Positions 44,920-54,254 of a stretch of 64,000 nt of DNA are shown here, piece by piece. The DNA is from Pedobacter sp. PLR (GTDB taxonomy: Bacteria; Bacteroidota; Bacteroidia; Sphingobacteriales; Sphingobacteriaceae): contig NZ_JAPIVQ010000002.1 of the NCBI RefSeq assembly GCF_026239675.1, positions 124,001 through 188,000 on the forward strand, in the 5' to 3' direction. The notes beneath the pieces are model-generated. The model ran no database searches, was not told the origin of the DNA, and was given only the letters and a program-made list of their open reading frames with translations. The position numbers and the translations under genes were made by a program. Position 1 is the first letter of the stretch, and each line of letters starts with the position of its first letter.

Positions 44920-45399
44920 ATGAGGGGTGTTAAAGGTCAGGGGTTTACGTTGTTCAAAATAGGGGTGTTATGCATGGTCATGGTTTTTGGAGGCTGTAAA
45001 AAGCAATCGGAAAGCAGTCAGAAAATTAAACCCCCTGTAAGGTCTTATGTGGTTACCGCCAGAATAGATAAAAAAGGTGCGAATACGGATTCGGAAGGTA
45101 CAGCAGTATTGAAAGGCAAATATGATGAGGGGAGTAAATTATTAAGCTATTCTCTGGAGTATGACGCTATTGTTCCTGAGCAGATCAGTTTTCGAAATGG
45201 CGTAAAAGGTTCAAAGGGGACCTTAATACAGGAGATAAAATTGCCGGCGGAAACAACTAAACCGGGGCCTTTGTCAGGAGTAATTGTATTAACTCCGCTG
45301 CAAGAGCGAAATCTGTTGAAGGGGTACTGGTTTGTAGTCATCAATACTTTGCAACGATCACCTGAAGTTTCAGGAGTTCTTACCTTGAAACAAATTTAA
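44920..45399 (+). CDS. CHRD-domain lipoprotein
   Basis: A 159-residue lipoprotein; the signal ends MVFGGC with Cys26 lipidated. The mature protein fits one CHRD unit: GTAVLKGKYDEGSKLLSYSLEYDA, IPEQISFRNG-like (VPEQISFRNGVKGSKGTLI), SGVIVLTPLQERNLLKGYWFVVINT and a closing SGVLTLKQI. CHRD domains bind ligands in chordin but have unknown jobs in bacteria. The start at 44920 is used; a TTG at 44950 with a better upstream GGGG is an alternative. It lies nine bases before the ECF sigma gene and is the first gene of the unit. Confidence 0.8.
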   Translation: MRGVKGQGFTLFKIGVLCMVMVFGGCKKQSESSQKIKPPVRSYVVTARIDKKGANTDSEGTAVLKGKYDEGSKLLSYSLEYDAIVPEQISFRNGVKGSKGTLIQEIKLPAETTKPGPLSGVIVLTPLQERNLLKGYWFVVINTLQRSPEVSGVLTLKQI

Positions 45400-45408
45400 A
45401 GGCAGATC

Positions 45409-46020
45409 ATGAGCAATGACCCGATGAATACCGCTCCTGATGATGATTTGTTGCTGATGAATGCCATCAGAAATAAAGATAAAAAGGTATTTGAAGCCTT
45501 TTATAAAAAGTATTACCGGCAGTTGTTTGCCCTGGCCTTCAGGTATGTAGGGCAAACAGAAGCTGCAGAAGAAATTGTACATGATTTGTTTATTAATATT
45601 TGGAATAAAGCCGGTCAGTTAAATATTCAGTATGCGATGAAAAGTTATTTGTTCAGGTCAATTGTAAATGCCTCCCTCAACTTCCTGAAAAAGGAAAAGC
45701 GGAATGCTGCAAAGCAAAGAGGATATGTTAGCCTTCAACAGCCTGAAAATCCGGAAGACGACCGACGCAATGAGGAAGAATTACTGTTGAGAAATCTGGA
45801 GGAGGCTTTGGAATTGCTGCCGCCCAAATGCAAAGAGGTAATGTACCTCAGCCGCTTTGGTAAATTAAAACAACAGGAAATTGCAGATCAGATGAATATT
45901 TCTTTGAAAACTGTTAAAAACCATTTGACCTATGGCTTTCAGAAATTGAGAGTAGAGCTAGCGAAATCCGGAGCAATACTGATGTCGATATTTCTGATGC
46001 TAAAAGTGATTTTACGATAA
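45409..46020 (+). CDS. ECF RNA polymerase sigma factor (sigma-70 family)
   Basis: A 203-residue alternative sigma factor. Region 2 (about 25-90) has FYKKYYRQLFALAFRYVGQTEAAEEIVHDLFINIWNK; region 4 (about 135-190) has LPPKCKEVMYLSRFGKLKQQEIADQMNISLKTVKNHLTYGFQKLR. Bacteroidetes ECF factors with FecR partners are released when a TonB receptor senses substrate. A hydrophobic tail (about 190-203, ILMSIFLMLKVI) is present. Ten bases precede the anti-sigma gene. Confidence 0.96.
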   Translation: MSNDPMNTAPDDDLLLMNAIRNKDKKVFEAFYKKYYRQLFALAFRYVGQTEAAEEIVHDLFINIWNKAGQLNIQYAMKSYLFRSIVNASLNFLKKEKRNAAKQRGYVSLQQPENPEDDRRNEEELLLRNLEEALELLPPKCKEVMYLSRFGKLKQQEIADQMNISLKTVKNHLTYGFQKLRVELAKSGAILMSIFLMLKVILR

Positions 46021-46030
46021 ACCGCCTGCT

Positions 46031-47071
46031 ATGAATAATAATGAAGCTAATGAATCGTTTATTTTTTCTCTGATCATAGAAGATCTGGAAGAAACAATTA
46101 GTGCGGAAAATAAAATAATCCTCGATCAATGGAGGAAGGATGCTGTTGAAAATGAAACACTCTATCAGGAATTTCATGGCTTGCAGACCAACCTGGATAA
46201 ATTGGTGGAACGCCATGAGGTTGATGCCCATCAATCCTGGACTATACTGGATCAGAAACTTAACCAGCAGGCATCTCCTGTAGTTATAGAAAATACAACA
46301 GAAAACCGCATAAAAGATCAGCCACTGAAGTTGATAAAAAATAAAACCCTGCCTTATTTCTGGATGAAAATCGCCGCTACATTACTGATTTTATCAACAC
46401 TCGGTTATGGCTACTTTTTTTGGAAAAATAAGGATGTTGTGATCAATACCGGAACAGCAGTGCTCAGCAATGTGGTGCTTCCGGATGGGACAGACCTGAA
46501 ACTTAATGCCGGAACAATCATCAGTTATAGCAAAAATAATTTCCTGGCAGACCGTAAACTGGTGCTGGTAACAGGAGAAGCTTTTGTTCAGGTGGCCGCC
46601 AATTCCGACTCACAGTTTAGAGTGGAAATGGGCGCAATGGAAGCAAAAGATATTGGAACACGCTTTAATATCAGTAGAAACGATGCGCAATCGACGGTTA
46701 TCGTAGAAGAAGGGGAAGTGGAGTTCCGGGAATCTGGTACCGCCAGGAAGGTGAATCTGACTGCCGGGAAACTAGGTGTTTATGATGTAACACATAAAAC
46801 CCTGGTTGCCCTGGATAATCCGGATCTTAATTATAAAGCCTGGCTCGACAAAAGGTTTGTTTTCACAGAAGTTCCACTACAAGAGGTGGTTCAAAAGCTG
46901 GAAAAAGTGTACCAGACGAAGATTGAGATCGAAGGACAAAGCCTGAAAGATAGAAAACTGACTGCTAAACTACAGTATCAGGACCTGGATAATGCGCTTG
47001 AAGTAATCTCTGCCTCATTAGATTGTAAGCTTTCTAAGGCCGGTGGTAAATTCGTTTTATCCGTAAAATAA
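46031..47071 (+). CDS. FecR-family anti-sigma factor
   Basis: A single-pass inner-membrane protein of 346 residues. The cytoplasmic part (1-110) should bind the sigma factor; the membrane helix is about 112-131; the periplasmic FecR domain (about 140-235) and a DUF4974-type C-terminal domain (about 270-345, with FVFTEVPLQEVVQKLEKVYQTKIEIEG) follow. The C-terminal domain should contact the STN domain of the receptor. The stop TAA and the receptor's ATG overlap by one base. Confidence 0.95.
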   Translation: MNNNEANESFIFSLIIEDLEETISAENKIILDQWRKDAVENETLYQEFHGLQTNLDKLVERHEVDAHQSWTILDQKLNQQASPVVIENTTENRIKDQPLKLIKNKTLPYFWMKIAATLLILSTLGYGYFFWKNKDVVINTGTAVLSNVVLPDGTDLKLNAGTIISYSKNNFLADRKLVLVTGEAFVQVAANSDSQFRVEMGAMEAKDIGTRFNISRNDAQSTVIVEEGEVEFRESGTARKVNLTAGKLGVYDVTHKTLVALDNPDLNYKAWLDKRFVFTEVPLQEVVQKLEKVYQTKIEIEGQSLKDRKLTAKLQYQDLDNALEVISASLDCKLSKAGGKFVLSVK

Positions 47072-49620
47072 TGACTTTCTCTTCGCGGATCTTTAGCCTC
47101 TTTTTACTGTTCTTTTTGGTTAGTACATCTGCTGCCTTCGCGCAGCATAAAACGATACTAAGTCAGCCTGTCAGTATTCAAAGACCTGCTGACTCCCTGA
47201 TCAGGGTATTACACCTGTTAGAAGAAAAAGCAAAATGTAGCTTTGCCTTTGACCCGGATTTATTGCGAAATAAAAGAACAATTCCCCTGAATTTTCTGCA
47301 AACCCCATTGTCGGAGGTTTTAAGTCAGGTCCTGTTTGGAACTAATCTGGGCTTTAAACTGGTGGGGAATGATATCGTGATCAGCCCCCTGAAAGAAAAG
47401 AAATGGACCATCAGTGGCCATGTTCGTGACCAGGCTAGTGGAGAGGTGTTGATTGGCGCTACTGTTTATCTTCCCCACCTGGGGCTGGGCATCAATACCA
47501 ATCAATATGGTTTCTTTTCTCTATTTATTTCCGAAGGCATCCATCAGCTACTGGTCTCCAATACCGGTTTTCAAACAAGGGAAGAAAATATTCGCTTAGA
47601 TCAGGACCTCCAACTCAATCTGGAACTTACTTTAAAGACCAATCGATTGGAGGAAGTTGAAATCAAATCCAGTAACATTAACCCAAATCCAATTCTTTTA
47701 AATGAGCAGAATTTTGGCGCCAGTCAGTTAAATAATGCCGCTTATTATGCCGGAGAAATTGATGTGGTGAAAAAACTGCAAATGCAGAATGGCATCAAAG
47801 CATTGTCGGAAGGCAGCTCCGGAATGTTTGTAAGAGGAGGGAATTCCGATCAGAATCTGATTTTACTGGATGAGGCCATTGTTTATAATCCCTCACATTT
47901 ATATGGACTGGTCTCCGTTTTTAATCCGGATGTGGTCAATAATGTCCAGGTTTACAGAGATTACATCCCCGCAAATTTTGGGGGCCGACTTTCGGCTGTC
48001 GTGATCAACCGCATGACCGAAGGGAACAATAAAGAGTTTCATTTAACCGGAGGGCTCAATTTCCTTTCTGCCCGTATCGCCGCTGAAGGACCTATCGTAA
48101 AGGATAAAAGCTCTTTTATCTTCGCCTTCAGAAGAAGTCTGCTGGACGTTTTTCGTAGCAAATTTAAATTGTTTAATCCCTTTTCTGTTTACTACGACAT
48201 CAATGCCAAGGCGAACTATAAGCTCAATCAGAACAATACCATTTTCTATTCTGTATATGCCGGAAAAGATAAATTGCTTTCTGAAAATGCCTATACCAAC
48301 AATTGGGGAAACCTGACTTCCACCTTTCGCTGGAACCATGTTTTTAACTCCACCATCTTCCAGAATGTATCTCTGATCTATAGCAATTACAATAATGTGC
48401 TGGACCTGAATGCAGATACTTTATCGCAAAAAACACAGTGGCTAACGCGGGTGAGAGATGTCACCCTGAAAGCAGATTATACGTATTACCTCAGCCCACT
48501 GAATCAGATTAAATTTGGGGGATCTGGTATCTATCATATGTTCAACCCCGGAGAGGTAAAGCAATCGCCAAATGATGAATTTAATATCCGTGGAGACCAG
48601 AGCTTCGAGGCTGCACTGTATTATGCCCAGCGCCTCAGTTTAAGTCCACATTTTGAACTGGACTACGGCCTTCGCCTGAGCCTGTTTAAAAATAATGAGC
48701 TGCGTAATAATGTGTTTGACCCACAAGGAAACAGGTTGAAAATACATGAGATAAAGTTATTTGTAAATCCAGAACCGCGCCTAAATTTCAGCTATCTTCC
48801 GACAGCAGACCAGCGCTATTTTTTTACCTATAACCGGAATTATCAATACCTGCAGCTGATTCAAAATAGTACCCTGGCCTTTTCTTCCCTGGAACCCTGG
48901 ATTCCAGCCTCAAAAACGATTAAACCACAACATTCAGATTATTTCTCCCTGGGCTACCGATATGTTCCTAATCAGTATATCTGGTCTGCAAATGCTTATT
49001 ACAAGTTTATGGACCACCAGCTGGAATTGATTGACCATGCCCAGATCATCAAGAATCCAGAAGTGAGAAAGCAGCTCAAAGCAGGAAGTGGCAGGGCTTA
49101 CGGCCTGGAACTGGAAGTGACGAAGACAGAAGGCCGGTTTTCAGGTACCCTGGCTTATAGCTATTCCAGGGTGTTCCGGAAAATCGCAGACCTCAATTTT
49201 GGGCAAGAGTTTGTAGCCAATTATGACATTCCTCATGAGCTGAAAATTACCACCAAATATGAGCTGAATAAACGCTTGTCCTTTCAGGGATTCTTTATTT
49301 ATTCAACAGGCAGGCCATTAACGCTTCCTGTCGGTTTTTACCAACATGATGGTCTAAACGTGCCGGTTTTTGAAGAAAGAAATACAGCCAGATTTCCTGT
49401 ATTTAGCAGAATGGATGTTTCTGCACAGTATCAGTTTCGAACCCGAATGCCAGGACGGCGATTCCTGTCCAGCATCCTGTCTGTTGGTGTTTACAATCTT
49501 TATAACCGTAAAAATCCTTTATATTATCATTTGAATTCTTCTTCTTTTGAGGCAAAAAAGAGTAGTATTGAATATAGTTTGGGATTCTATCCATGGATCG
49601 CTTATAGTTTTAAAATTTAG
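47071..49620 (+). CDS. TonB-dependent receptor with STN signalling domain
   Basis: An 849-residue outer-membrane transporter. Signal peptide 1-24; STN domain about 40-107 (SIQRPADSLIRVLHLLEEKAKCSFAFDPD); carboxypeptidase-like domain about 113-190; plug about 210-315 (GSSGMFVRGGNSDQNLILLDEA); barrel to the end, closing YSLGFYPWIAYSFKI. The STN domain ties it to the FecR and sigma gene upstream. There is no SusD. The next gene starts one base after the stop. Substrate is unknown; iron chelates, peptides and small glycans are possible. Confidence 0.95.
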   Translation: MTFSSRIFSLFLLFFLVSTSAAFAQHKTILSQPVSIQRPADSLIRVLHLLEEKAKCSFAFDPDLLRNKRTIPLNFLQTPLSEVLSQVLFGTNLGFKLVGNDIVISPLKEKKWTISGHVRDQASGEVLIGATVYLPHLGLGINTNQYGFFSLFISEGIHQLLVSNTGFQTREENIRLDQDLQLNLELTLKTNRLEEVEIKSSNINPNPILLNEQNFGASQLNNAAYYAGEIDVVKKLQMQNGIKALSEGSSGMFVRGGNSDQNLILLDEAIVYNPSHLYGLVSVFNPDVVNNVQVYRDYIPANFGGRLSAVVINRMTEGNNKEFHLTGGLNFLSARIAAEGPIVKDKSSFIFAFRRSLLDVFRSKFKLFNPFSVYYDINAKANYKLNQNNTIFYSVYAGKDKLLSENAYTNNWGNLTSTFRWNHVFNSTIFQNVSLIYSNYNNVLDLNADTLSQKTQWLTRVRDVTLKADYTYYLSPLNQIKFGGSGIYHMFNPGEVKQSPNDEFNIRGDQSFEAALYYAQRLSLSPHFELDYGLRLSLFKNNELRNNVFDPQGNRLKIHEIKLFVNPEPRLNFSYLPTADQRYFFTYNRNYQYLQLIQNSTLAFSSLEPWIPASKTIKPQHSDYFSLGYRYVPNQYIWSANAYYKFMDHQLELIDHAQIIKNPEVRKQLKAGSGRAYGLELEVTKTEGRFSGTLAYSYSRVFRKIADLNFGQEFVANYDIPHELKITTKYELNKRLSFQGFFIYSTGRPLTLPVGFYQHDGLNVPVFEERNTARFPVFSRMDVSAQYQFRTRMPGRRFLSSILSVGVYNLYNRKNPLYYHLNSSSFEAKKSSIEYSLGFYPWIAYSFKI

Positions 49621-49621
49621 G

Positions 49622-50452
49622 ATGAAAGGAGCTCATTTTATTATAGGCATGTTGCTTTTAATTGGACTTTCCGGTTGTAAAAAAACACTGGACGACCGGT
49701 TTTTGAGCCCTAAACGCCAATACGACCTTTCTGTGGAAGGCGGGATCAATACCCGTTTCTCTACGCAGTATATCCGCCTGTCAAAACCCGCGCTCAGTGC
49801 AGATGCAGAGCCTACGCCCATTTCCAAAGCGGTAGTTACCGTTGATGATGGTAAATCAGAAATGATCTTTAAAGAATCCACTACTGCAGGTGTGTACACG
49901 GCGACCAATAAAAACGACCCCAATTATAATGGTGCTTATACCCTAAAAGTAGTGTACAACGGTCAAACTTATACTGCTGTGGATACCTTAAGACTAGTGG
50001 TCAATATTGTAGATGATTTTTTGCCGCTATCCACGAAGTCCATTGGGGATGGTGTCTATAGTGGCACTATCCCAAAACATACTTTTGGCTATCTTAACCC
50101 TAATAAATGGATGATTTCTTACCTGGATATTCCTTTATGGAATCCGGGAAAGTTCGACCAGTCGAAGTATTATAGCTATACCCATTTCCTGGGTTCCCCT
50201 AATTCTTTATACCCATTAAATAATCTGAAAAGAAACTTTGTTCTGGGTAAAGACGATTATATCACCATTTATAAACTCTCCCTTTCTGAACGTTATGCCA
50301 AATATCTATATGATGTGTTTATGGAAACAGATTGGAGTGGATTATTCTCTGCGGTGCCGGTCAATGCCACCGGAAATTTGACTGGAAATGCACAAGGCTA
50401 CTTCTATGCAGTCGATGTGGTTGCCGGGAGGTATAAAGCCAGCGAACTTTAA
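49622..50452 (+). CDS. DUF4249 surface lipoprotein
   Basis: A 276-residue lipoprotein from the ATG at 49622; the frame extends upstream to 49547 but that part lies within the receptor gene. The signal ends LSGC with Cys19 lipidated. The mature part starts KKTLDDRFLSPKRQYDLSVEGGINTRFSTQYIRLSKP, then Ig-like strands and a Tyr/Asn-rich end. DUF4249 genes in Bacteroidetes typically follow receptors of this kind, and they are assumed to be outer-leaflet accessory lipoproteins. Unknown ligand. Confidence 0.87.
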   Translation: MKGAHFIIGMLLLIGLSGCKKTLDDRFLSPKRQYDLSVEGGINTRFSTQYIRLSKPALSADAEPTPISKAVVTVDDGKSEMIFKESTTAGVYTATNKNDPNYNGAYTLKVVYNGQTYTAVDTLRLVVNIVDDFLPLSTKSIGDGVYSGTIPKHTFGYLNPNKWMISYLDIPLWNPGKFDQSKYYSYTHFLGSPNSLYPLNNLKRNFVLGKDDYITIYKLSLSERYAKYLYDVFMETDWSGLFSAVPVNATGNLTGNAQGYFYAVDVVAGRYKASEL

Positions 50453-50502
50453 CCAATCAATTATGGCCTCGATATTGCAGTACATCTGTAAACAAGGAGC
50501 GT

Positions 50503-52293
50503 ATGAAACAAGAGGAATCAGGAAAAAAGACATGGTGGAAGTGGTTGTCGGGTGTTTTAGTGCTGATCTTTGTCCTCCTCGGAGCAGCCGCACTTTACCT
50601 GAGTGCCAGATGGAAACCGCTGATTTCGGAAAAATTGAAATCAGGAATCCAACAAGGCTCTGCGGGTCTTTATGTCCTGAATTTTAAAGATATCCACCTC
50701 AATCTACTTACCGGAACAGCCTCGCTGGATGAAGTGAGCCTGAGTCCTGACACCGCAGTTTTCAATCAGCTCAAAGCAATAGAACAAGCACCGATCCACC
50801 TGTTTCAATTGAAAGTAAAAAAGCTTCAGGTAAACCACCTCGGCATGGTCAAAGCATATTTCAATAAAACCATCCACATCAACAGCATTGTCCTCGATCA
50901 GCCTTCCATCAATATGATGAATTATCAATTGAAAAAGAAGAAAAAAGATACCAGCAATAAGACCGTTTATCAGCTGCTGGCTAAAAGCCTGAAATCCCTC
51001 GATATTGATGCCATCCGTATTGTAAATGCCGATTTTGATTATATCGATGGTGCCAGTGGTCAGCCATTACACCGCATTAAAAAATTAAACCTGAATGTAA
51101 GAGACCTCCTGATAGATTCCATTTCCCAGTTTGATACCACCAGGTTTTACTATGCAAAAGATATTTCTTTTGAAGTTAACGGCTACCAGGCCAAAGATAA
51201 AATGTACCTCACAAAAGTGGATACGATATCCGGATCTGCGGCCAAAGGAACCTTACTGATCAAGGGCTTTAAGATGACGCCACGATATCCTGATCTGGCC
51301 TTTAGCCGGATGTTCAAATATGGAAAAGACCGCTATAACCTGGACTTCGATCAGATCAGTCTGACCGGGCTGGACTTCCCCGGCTTTTATGACGAAAGAA
51401 CCTTTCATGCGAAAAAAATAACTATCGGCCCCGCAAAGGCTGCTATCTTCTTAAACAGGGAAATGCCCCCTCCACCAAATCTGGATAAAGGAAGGAATTT
51501 CCCTCATATGGCTTTAAGACGGCTGGGACTCCCGACAATTGTGGATACCCTGAAAATTGATAATATTGACCTGGCCTATACCGAATACAATCCAATCAGT
51601 CAGCAAAAAGGGACAATATACTTCCAGAATTTACAGGGGAAAATTCTCCATGTGACTAATGATTCTCTCAGCGTGGTAAAAAACAACCATGCGGTCGCCA
51701 ATCTGACTGCCCTGGTGATGAAAAAATCCAGGATAAATATCAGGATTGATTTCAGTCTGACTGACCCTAAAGGTGCGTTCCACTATTCCGGAGCAGTAGC
51801 CCCGATGAACCTGACCGACTTAAACGCCATTTCCATACCCCTGGGGCTAATAGAAATTGAATCCGGAAAAATGCAAAAAGTAGATTTCGACATTCATGGA
51901 AATACGAGAGGCTCCAAAGGAAAAGTTCATTTTTATTATACAGATCTGAAAGTAAAACTACTCAAAGAAGGAGAGGATGGAGCTCCGCAGAAGAAAAAAG
52001 GATTGCTGTCATTTCTAGCCAATAACCTGTTGATTGAAGATGCCAATCCTTCAAAAGGTGAAGCGCCAAGAACCGCAAATGTCATCTTTGAGCGCTCCCC
52101 TGCAGCTTCATTCTTTAATTTATTATGGAAAGGCGTGTTTATTGGCATGAGGGAAAGTGCCGGATTAGGAGCCGTTCCGGTGAAAACTCCTGAAAAGGCA
52201 ATGGAAGTGATTAAGGATAAGAAAGAGGAGCGCAGGGAAAAAAGAGCCGAACGTCAGCAGAAAAGAGCCGAACGAAAGAAAAACAAGACATAA
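50503..52293 (+). CDS. AsmA-like envelope protein, first of a tandem pair
   Basis: A 596-residue protein anchored by one N-terminal helix (about 13-35). The rest is beta-rich and would be periplasmic, like AsmA/TamB-type lipid-transfer proteins, with LNLLTGTASLDEVSLSP near the start. Shared with the next gene are a QQKGTI-F-N segment, an IESG or IKSG segment and a LLSFLANNLLIEDAN-type segment. The last 35 residues are an extremely basic Arg/Lys/Glu tail (EERREKRAERQQKRAERKK). RBS AAGGAG precedes the ATG at 50503. It lies 50 bases after DUF4249. Role unknown. Confidence 0.78.
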   Translation: MKQEESGKKTWWKWLSGVLVLIFVLLGAAALYLSARWKPLISEKLKSGIQQGSAGLYVLNFKDIHLNLLTGTASLDEVSLSPDTAVFNQLKAIEQAPIHLFQLKVKKLQVNHLGMVKAYFNKTIHINSIVLDQPSINMMNYQLKKKKKDTSNKTVYQLLAKSLKSLDIDAIRIVNADFDYIDGASGQPLHRIKKLNLNVRDLLIDSISQFDTTRFYYAKDISFEVNGYQAKDKMYLTKVDTISGSAAKGTLLIKGFKMTPRYPDLAFSRMFKYGKDRYNLDFDQISLTGLDFPGFYDERTFHAKKITIGPAKAAIFLNREMPPPPNLDKGRNFPHMALRRLGLPTIVDTLKIDNIDLAYTEYNPISQQKGTIYFQNLQGKILHVTNDSLSVVKNNHAVANLTALVMKKSRINIRIDFSLTDPKGAFHYSGAVAPMNLTDLNAISIPLGLIEIESGKMQKVDFDIHGNTRGSKGKVHFYYTDLKVKLLKEGEDGAPQKKKGLLSFLANNLLIEDANPSKGEAPRTANVIFERSPAASFFNLLWKGVFIGMRESAGLGAVPVKTPEKAMEVIKDKKEERREKRAERQQKRAERKKNKT

Positions 52294-52326
52294 AAAAACT
52301 ATCTTAGAATATCAGGTACCCGGCCT

Positions 52327-54171
52327 ATGATTGAAAAAATACGCAAAAACAAGAGAATACTGATCCGAATAGGCGCTGGCCTGCTGTTATTGCTATTGAT
52401 CATGGGTCTGACCTCCAGATATCTTGCCCATAAATTTAAGCCATTAGTTAAAGCGCAAATCAAAGAGCTGGTATTGCGGTCTACAGATAGCCTGTACCAT
52501 ATCGAATTTACGGGTATCCGGATGAACCTGCTCACAGCCAATGCCTCCCTGACCGGGGTAAAAGTGATTCCCGACCTGCGGATTTTCAAGAAATTAATCG
52601 CCCTGAAAAAAGCACCCAATAACATCTATCACCTGGAGCTGGAGAAAATGGAAATCCGGAATTTCCACCTCTACACCTTTCTGCGCCACCGCAAATTAAA
52701 CATCGCAGAGCTGCGGCTGGACCACCCGGATGTGGTTATGGTGAACCAGCAATTCGATTTCAATGAGGATAAAGCACCAATGCCCAACACCTCTCCCTAT
52801 GATTATATTTCTGAATACCTGAAAGAATTTGCCATCCATACTGTCAATTTGAACAACATCAGCTTTAAATACATCAACAATAACGGCGTTAAACCACAGG
52901 CGGACTCCGTAAAAAATCTGAACATTACGCTGAAAGATTACCTGATAGACCCCTATTCTTCCCGGGATAAAAGTAGAATGTACCTGCTGAAAAATGTGGT
53001 TATCAAACTGAATAATTACACCTTCGCTACGCCAGATAGTCTGTACCATATCAGTTTGAACCAATTGGATTTTGCGACTTCCACCGGCAAGCTCAATATT
53101 AAAAGCCTTGGGGTCATTCCGAGGTACAGTGAAATGGACTTCGGAAAATCACTGGGTTATTCAAAAGACCGCTACGAAATCCGGATGAGCGACCTGAGCC
53201 TCGAAGGAATCAACTTGCCTTTATATATCCTTAAACAGGAATTACTGGCCAAAGAAATGACCATCGCCAACGGTTCTGTAAAGGTGTTTAACAACAAAGC
53301 GCTACCCCCGCTAATCCGGGAAAAGATCGGGCGCTTTCCACATCAGCTGCTGCAAAGGGTAAGTGGTAAGCTGAGTATCCAAAAGCTTAACCTGAGTAAC
53401 GTAGGGATCAGCTATTCGGAATTCGATACGGACAGTCAGCAGAAAGGAACGATAACTTTTGAAAACACTTCCGGTAGCTTTAGCAATGTAACCAATATGC
53501 CAAAGGATAAAGCTAAAAATCCATGGATGACGGCCAGCCTGACCACCTATCTGATGGGGAGGGGGAAACTCGATGTCAATTTTAAGTTTAACCTGGATGC
53601 CAAAGATGGTGCCTTTTCTTATTCCGGAGTACTCGGCAGAATGGATGGACGCGCGCTAAACCGGATCACCAGACCGTTGGGAATGATTGCCATTAAAAGC
53701 GGGGAAGTGAAGCGCCTGGAGTTCCAGGTAGATGCGAACGACCGCGAAGCAAATGGCAACATGAAATTTGAATACAATGAGCTATCTGTCAATCTACTGA
53801 AAAAAGAAGCTGGAGAAAGCCGCCTGGTTAGGCAGGGATGGATGTCCTTTCTGGCCAATGCCATGATTTTAAATCCCAATAATCCCGGTATAGACGGGAA
53901 ACTGGTAACCACAAAAATCCATGAAGAACGGGCTAAGAATGGCTCATTCTTCCATTTCATCTGGAAGTCTTTATTTCAGGGTATCAAATATAGTGTAGGA
54001 GTAACCGAAGAGAAGGAGCAAAAGATTAAAACTCAGATCGCCAAATTTGAGCAGATGAAACTCGATAGGGAGGCCAGACAGGCCAGAAGAGAAAAGCGAA
54101 GGTTAATGCGTGAAAAGCGGCAGCGCGAAAGGCTGAAAGCCAGGAAAGGCCATCAGCAAGCTAACAGATAG
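52327..54171 (+). CDS. AsmA-like envelope protein, second of a tandem pair
   Basis: A 614-residue paralogue of the preceding protein, 33 bases downstream, from gene duplication. N-terminal helix at about 15-36, then the same beta-rich body. Matching segments include DSQQKGTITFEN, GMIAIKSGEVKRLEF and GWMSFLANAMILNPNNPG. The C-terminal 45 residues form an even stronger basic, helical tail (DREARQARREKRRLMREKR). In the N-in topology this tail is periplasmic, where it could bind LPS or other anionic polymers; this is inferred. Last gene of the seven-gene unit. Confidence 0.78.
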   Translation: MIEKIRKNKRILIRIGAGLLLLLLIMGLTSRYLAHKFKPLVKAQIKELVLRSTDSLYHIEFTGIRMNLLTANASLTGVKVIPDLRIFKKLIALKKAPNNIYHLELEKMEIRNFHLYTFLRHRKLNIAELRLDHPDVVMVNQQFDFNEDKAPMPNTSPYDYISEYLKEFAIHTVNLNNISFKYINNNGVKPQADSVKNLNITLKDYLIDPYSSRDKSRMYLLKNVVIKLNNYTFATPDSLYHISLNQLDFATSTGKLNIKSLGVIPRYSEMDFGKSLGYSKDRYEIRMSDLSLEGINLPLYILKQELLAKEMTIANGSVKVFNNKALPPLIREKIGRFPHQLLQRVSGKLSIQKLNLSNVGISYSEFDTDSQQKGTITFENTSGSFSNVTNMPKDKAKNPWMTASLTTYLMGRGKLDVNFKFNLDAKDGAFSYSGVLGRMDGRALNRITRPLGMIAIKSGEVKRLEFQVDANDREANGNMKFEYNELSVNLLKKEAGESRLVRQGWMSFLANAMILNPNNPGIDGKLVTTKIHEERAKNGSFFHFIWKSLFQGIKYSVGVTEEKEQKIKTQIAKFEQMKLDREARQARREKRRLMREKRQRERLKARKGHQQANR

Positions 54172-54204
54172 CAGGCCTGGAACAACACCTCCCTTAAACA
54201 CAAA

Positions 54205-54240
54205 AGCTGACGACAGACCGGGAATTGCCTGCCGCCAGCT
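54205..54240 (-). terminator. Terminator of the phytase operon
   Basis: 12-bp arms AGCTGACGACAG (54205-54216) and CTGCCGCCAGCT (54229-54240). Two pairs are G-U only when read on the minus strand; on the plus strand they are mismatches. Minus-strand transcripts then run into TTTTGTGTTT. This is the minus-strand gene's terminator, 14 bases after its stop. Confidence 0.75.
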
Positions 54241-54254
54241 CATGAGCATAAACC

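Noticed and set aside
49547..49621. N-terminal extension of the DUF4249 lipoprotein
   Set aside because: It would place residues ahead of a complete lipoprotein signal and lies within the receptor gene.
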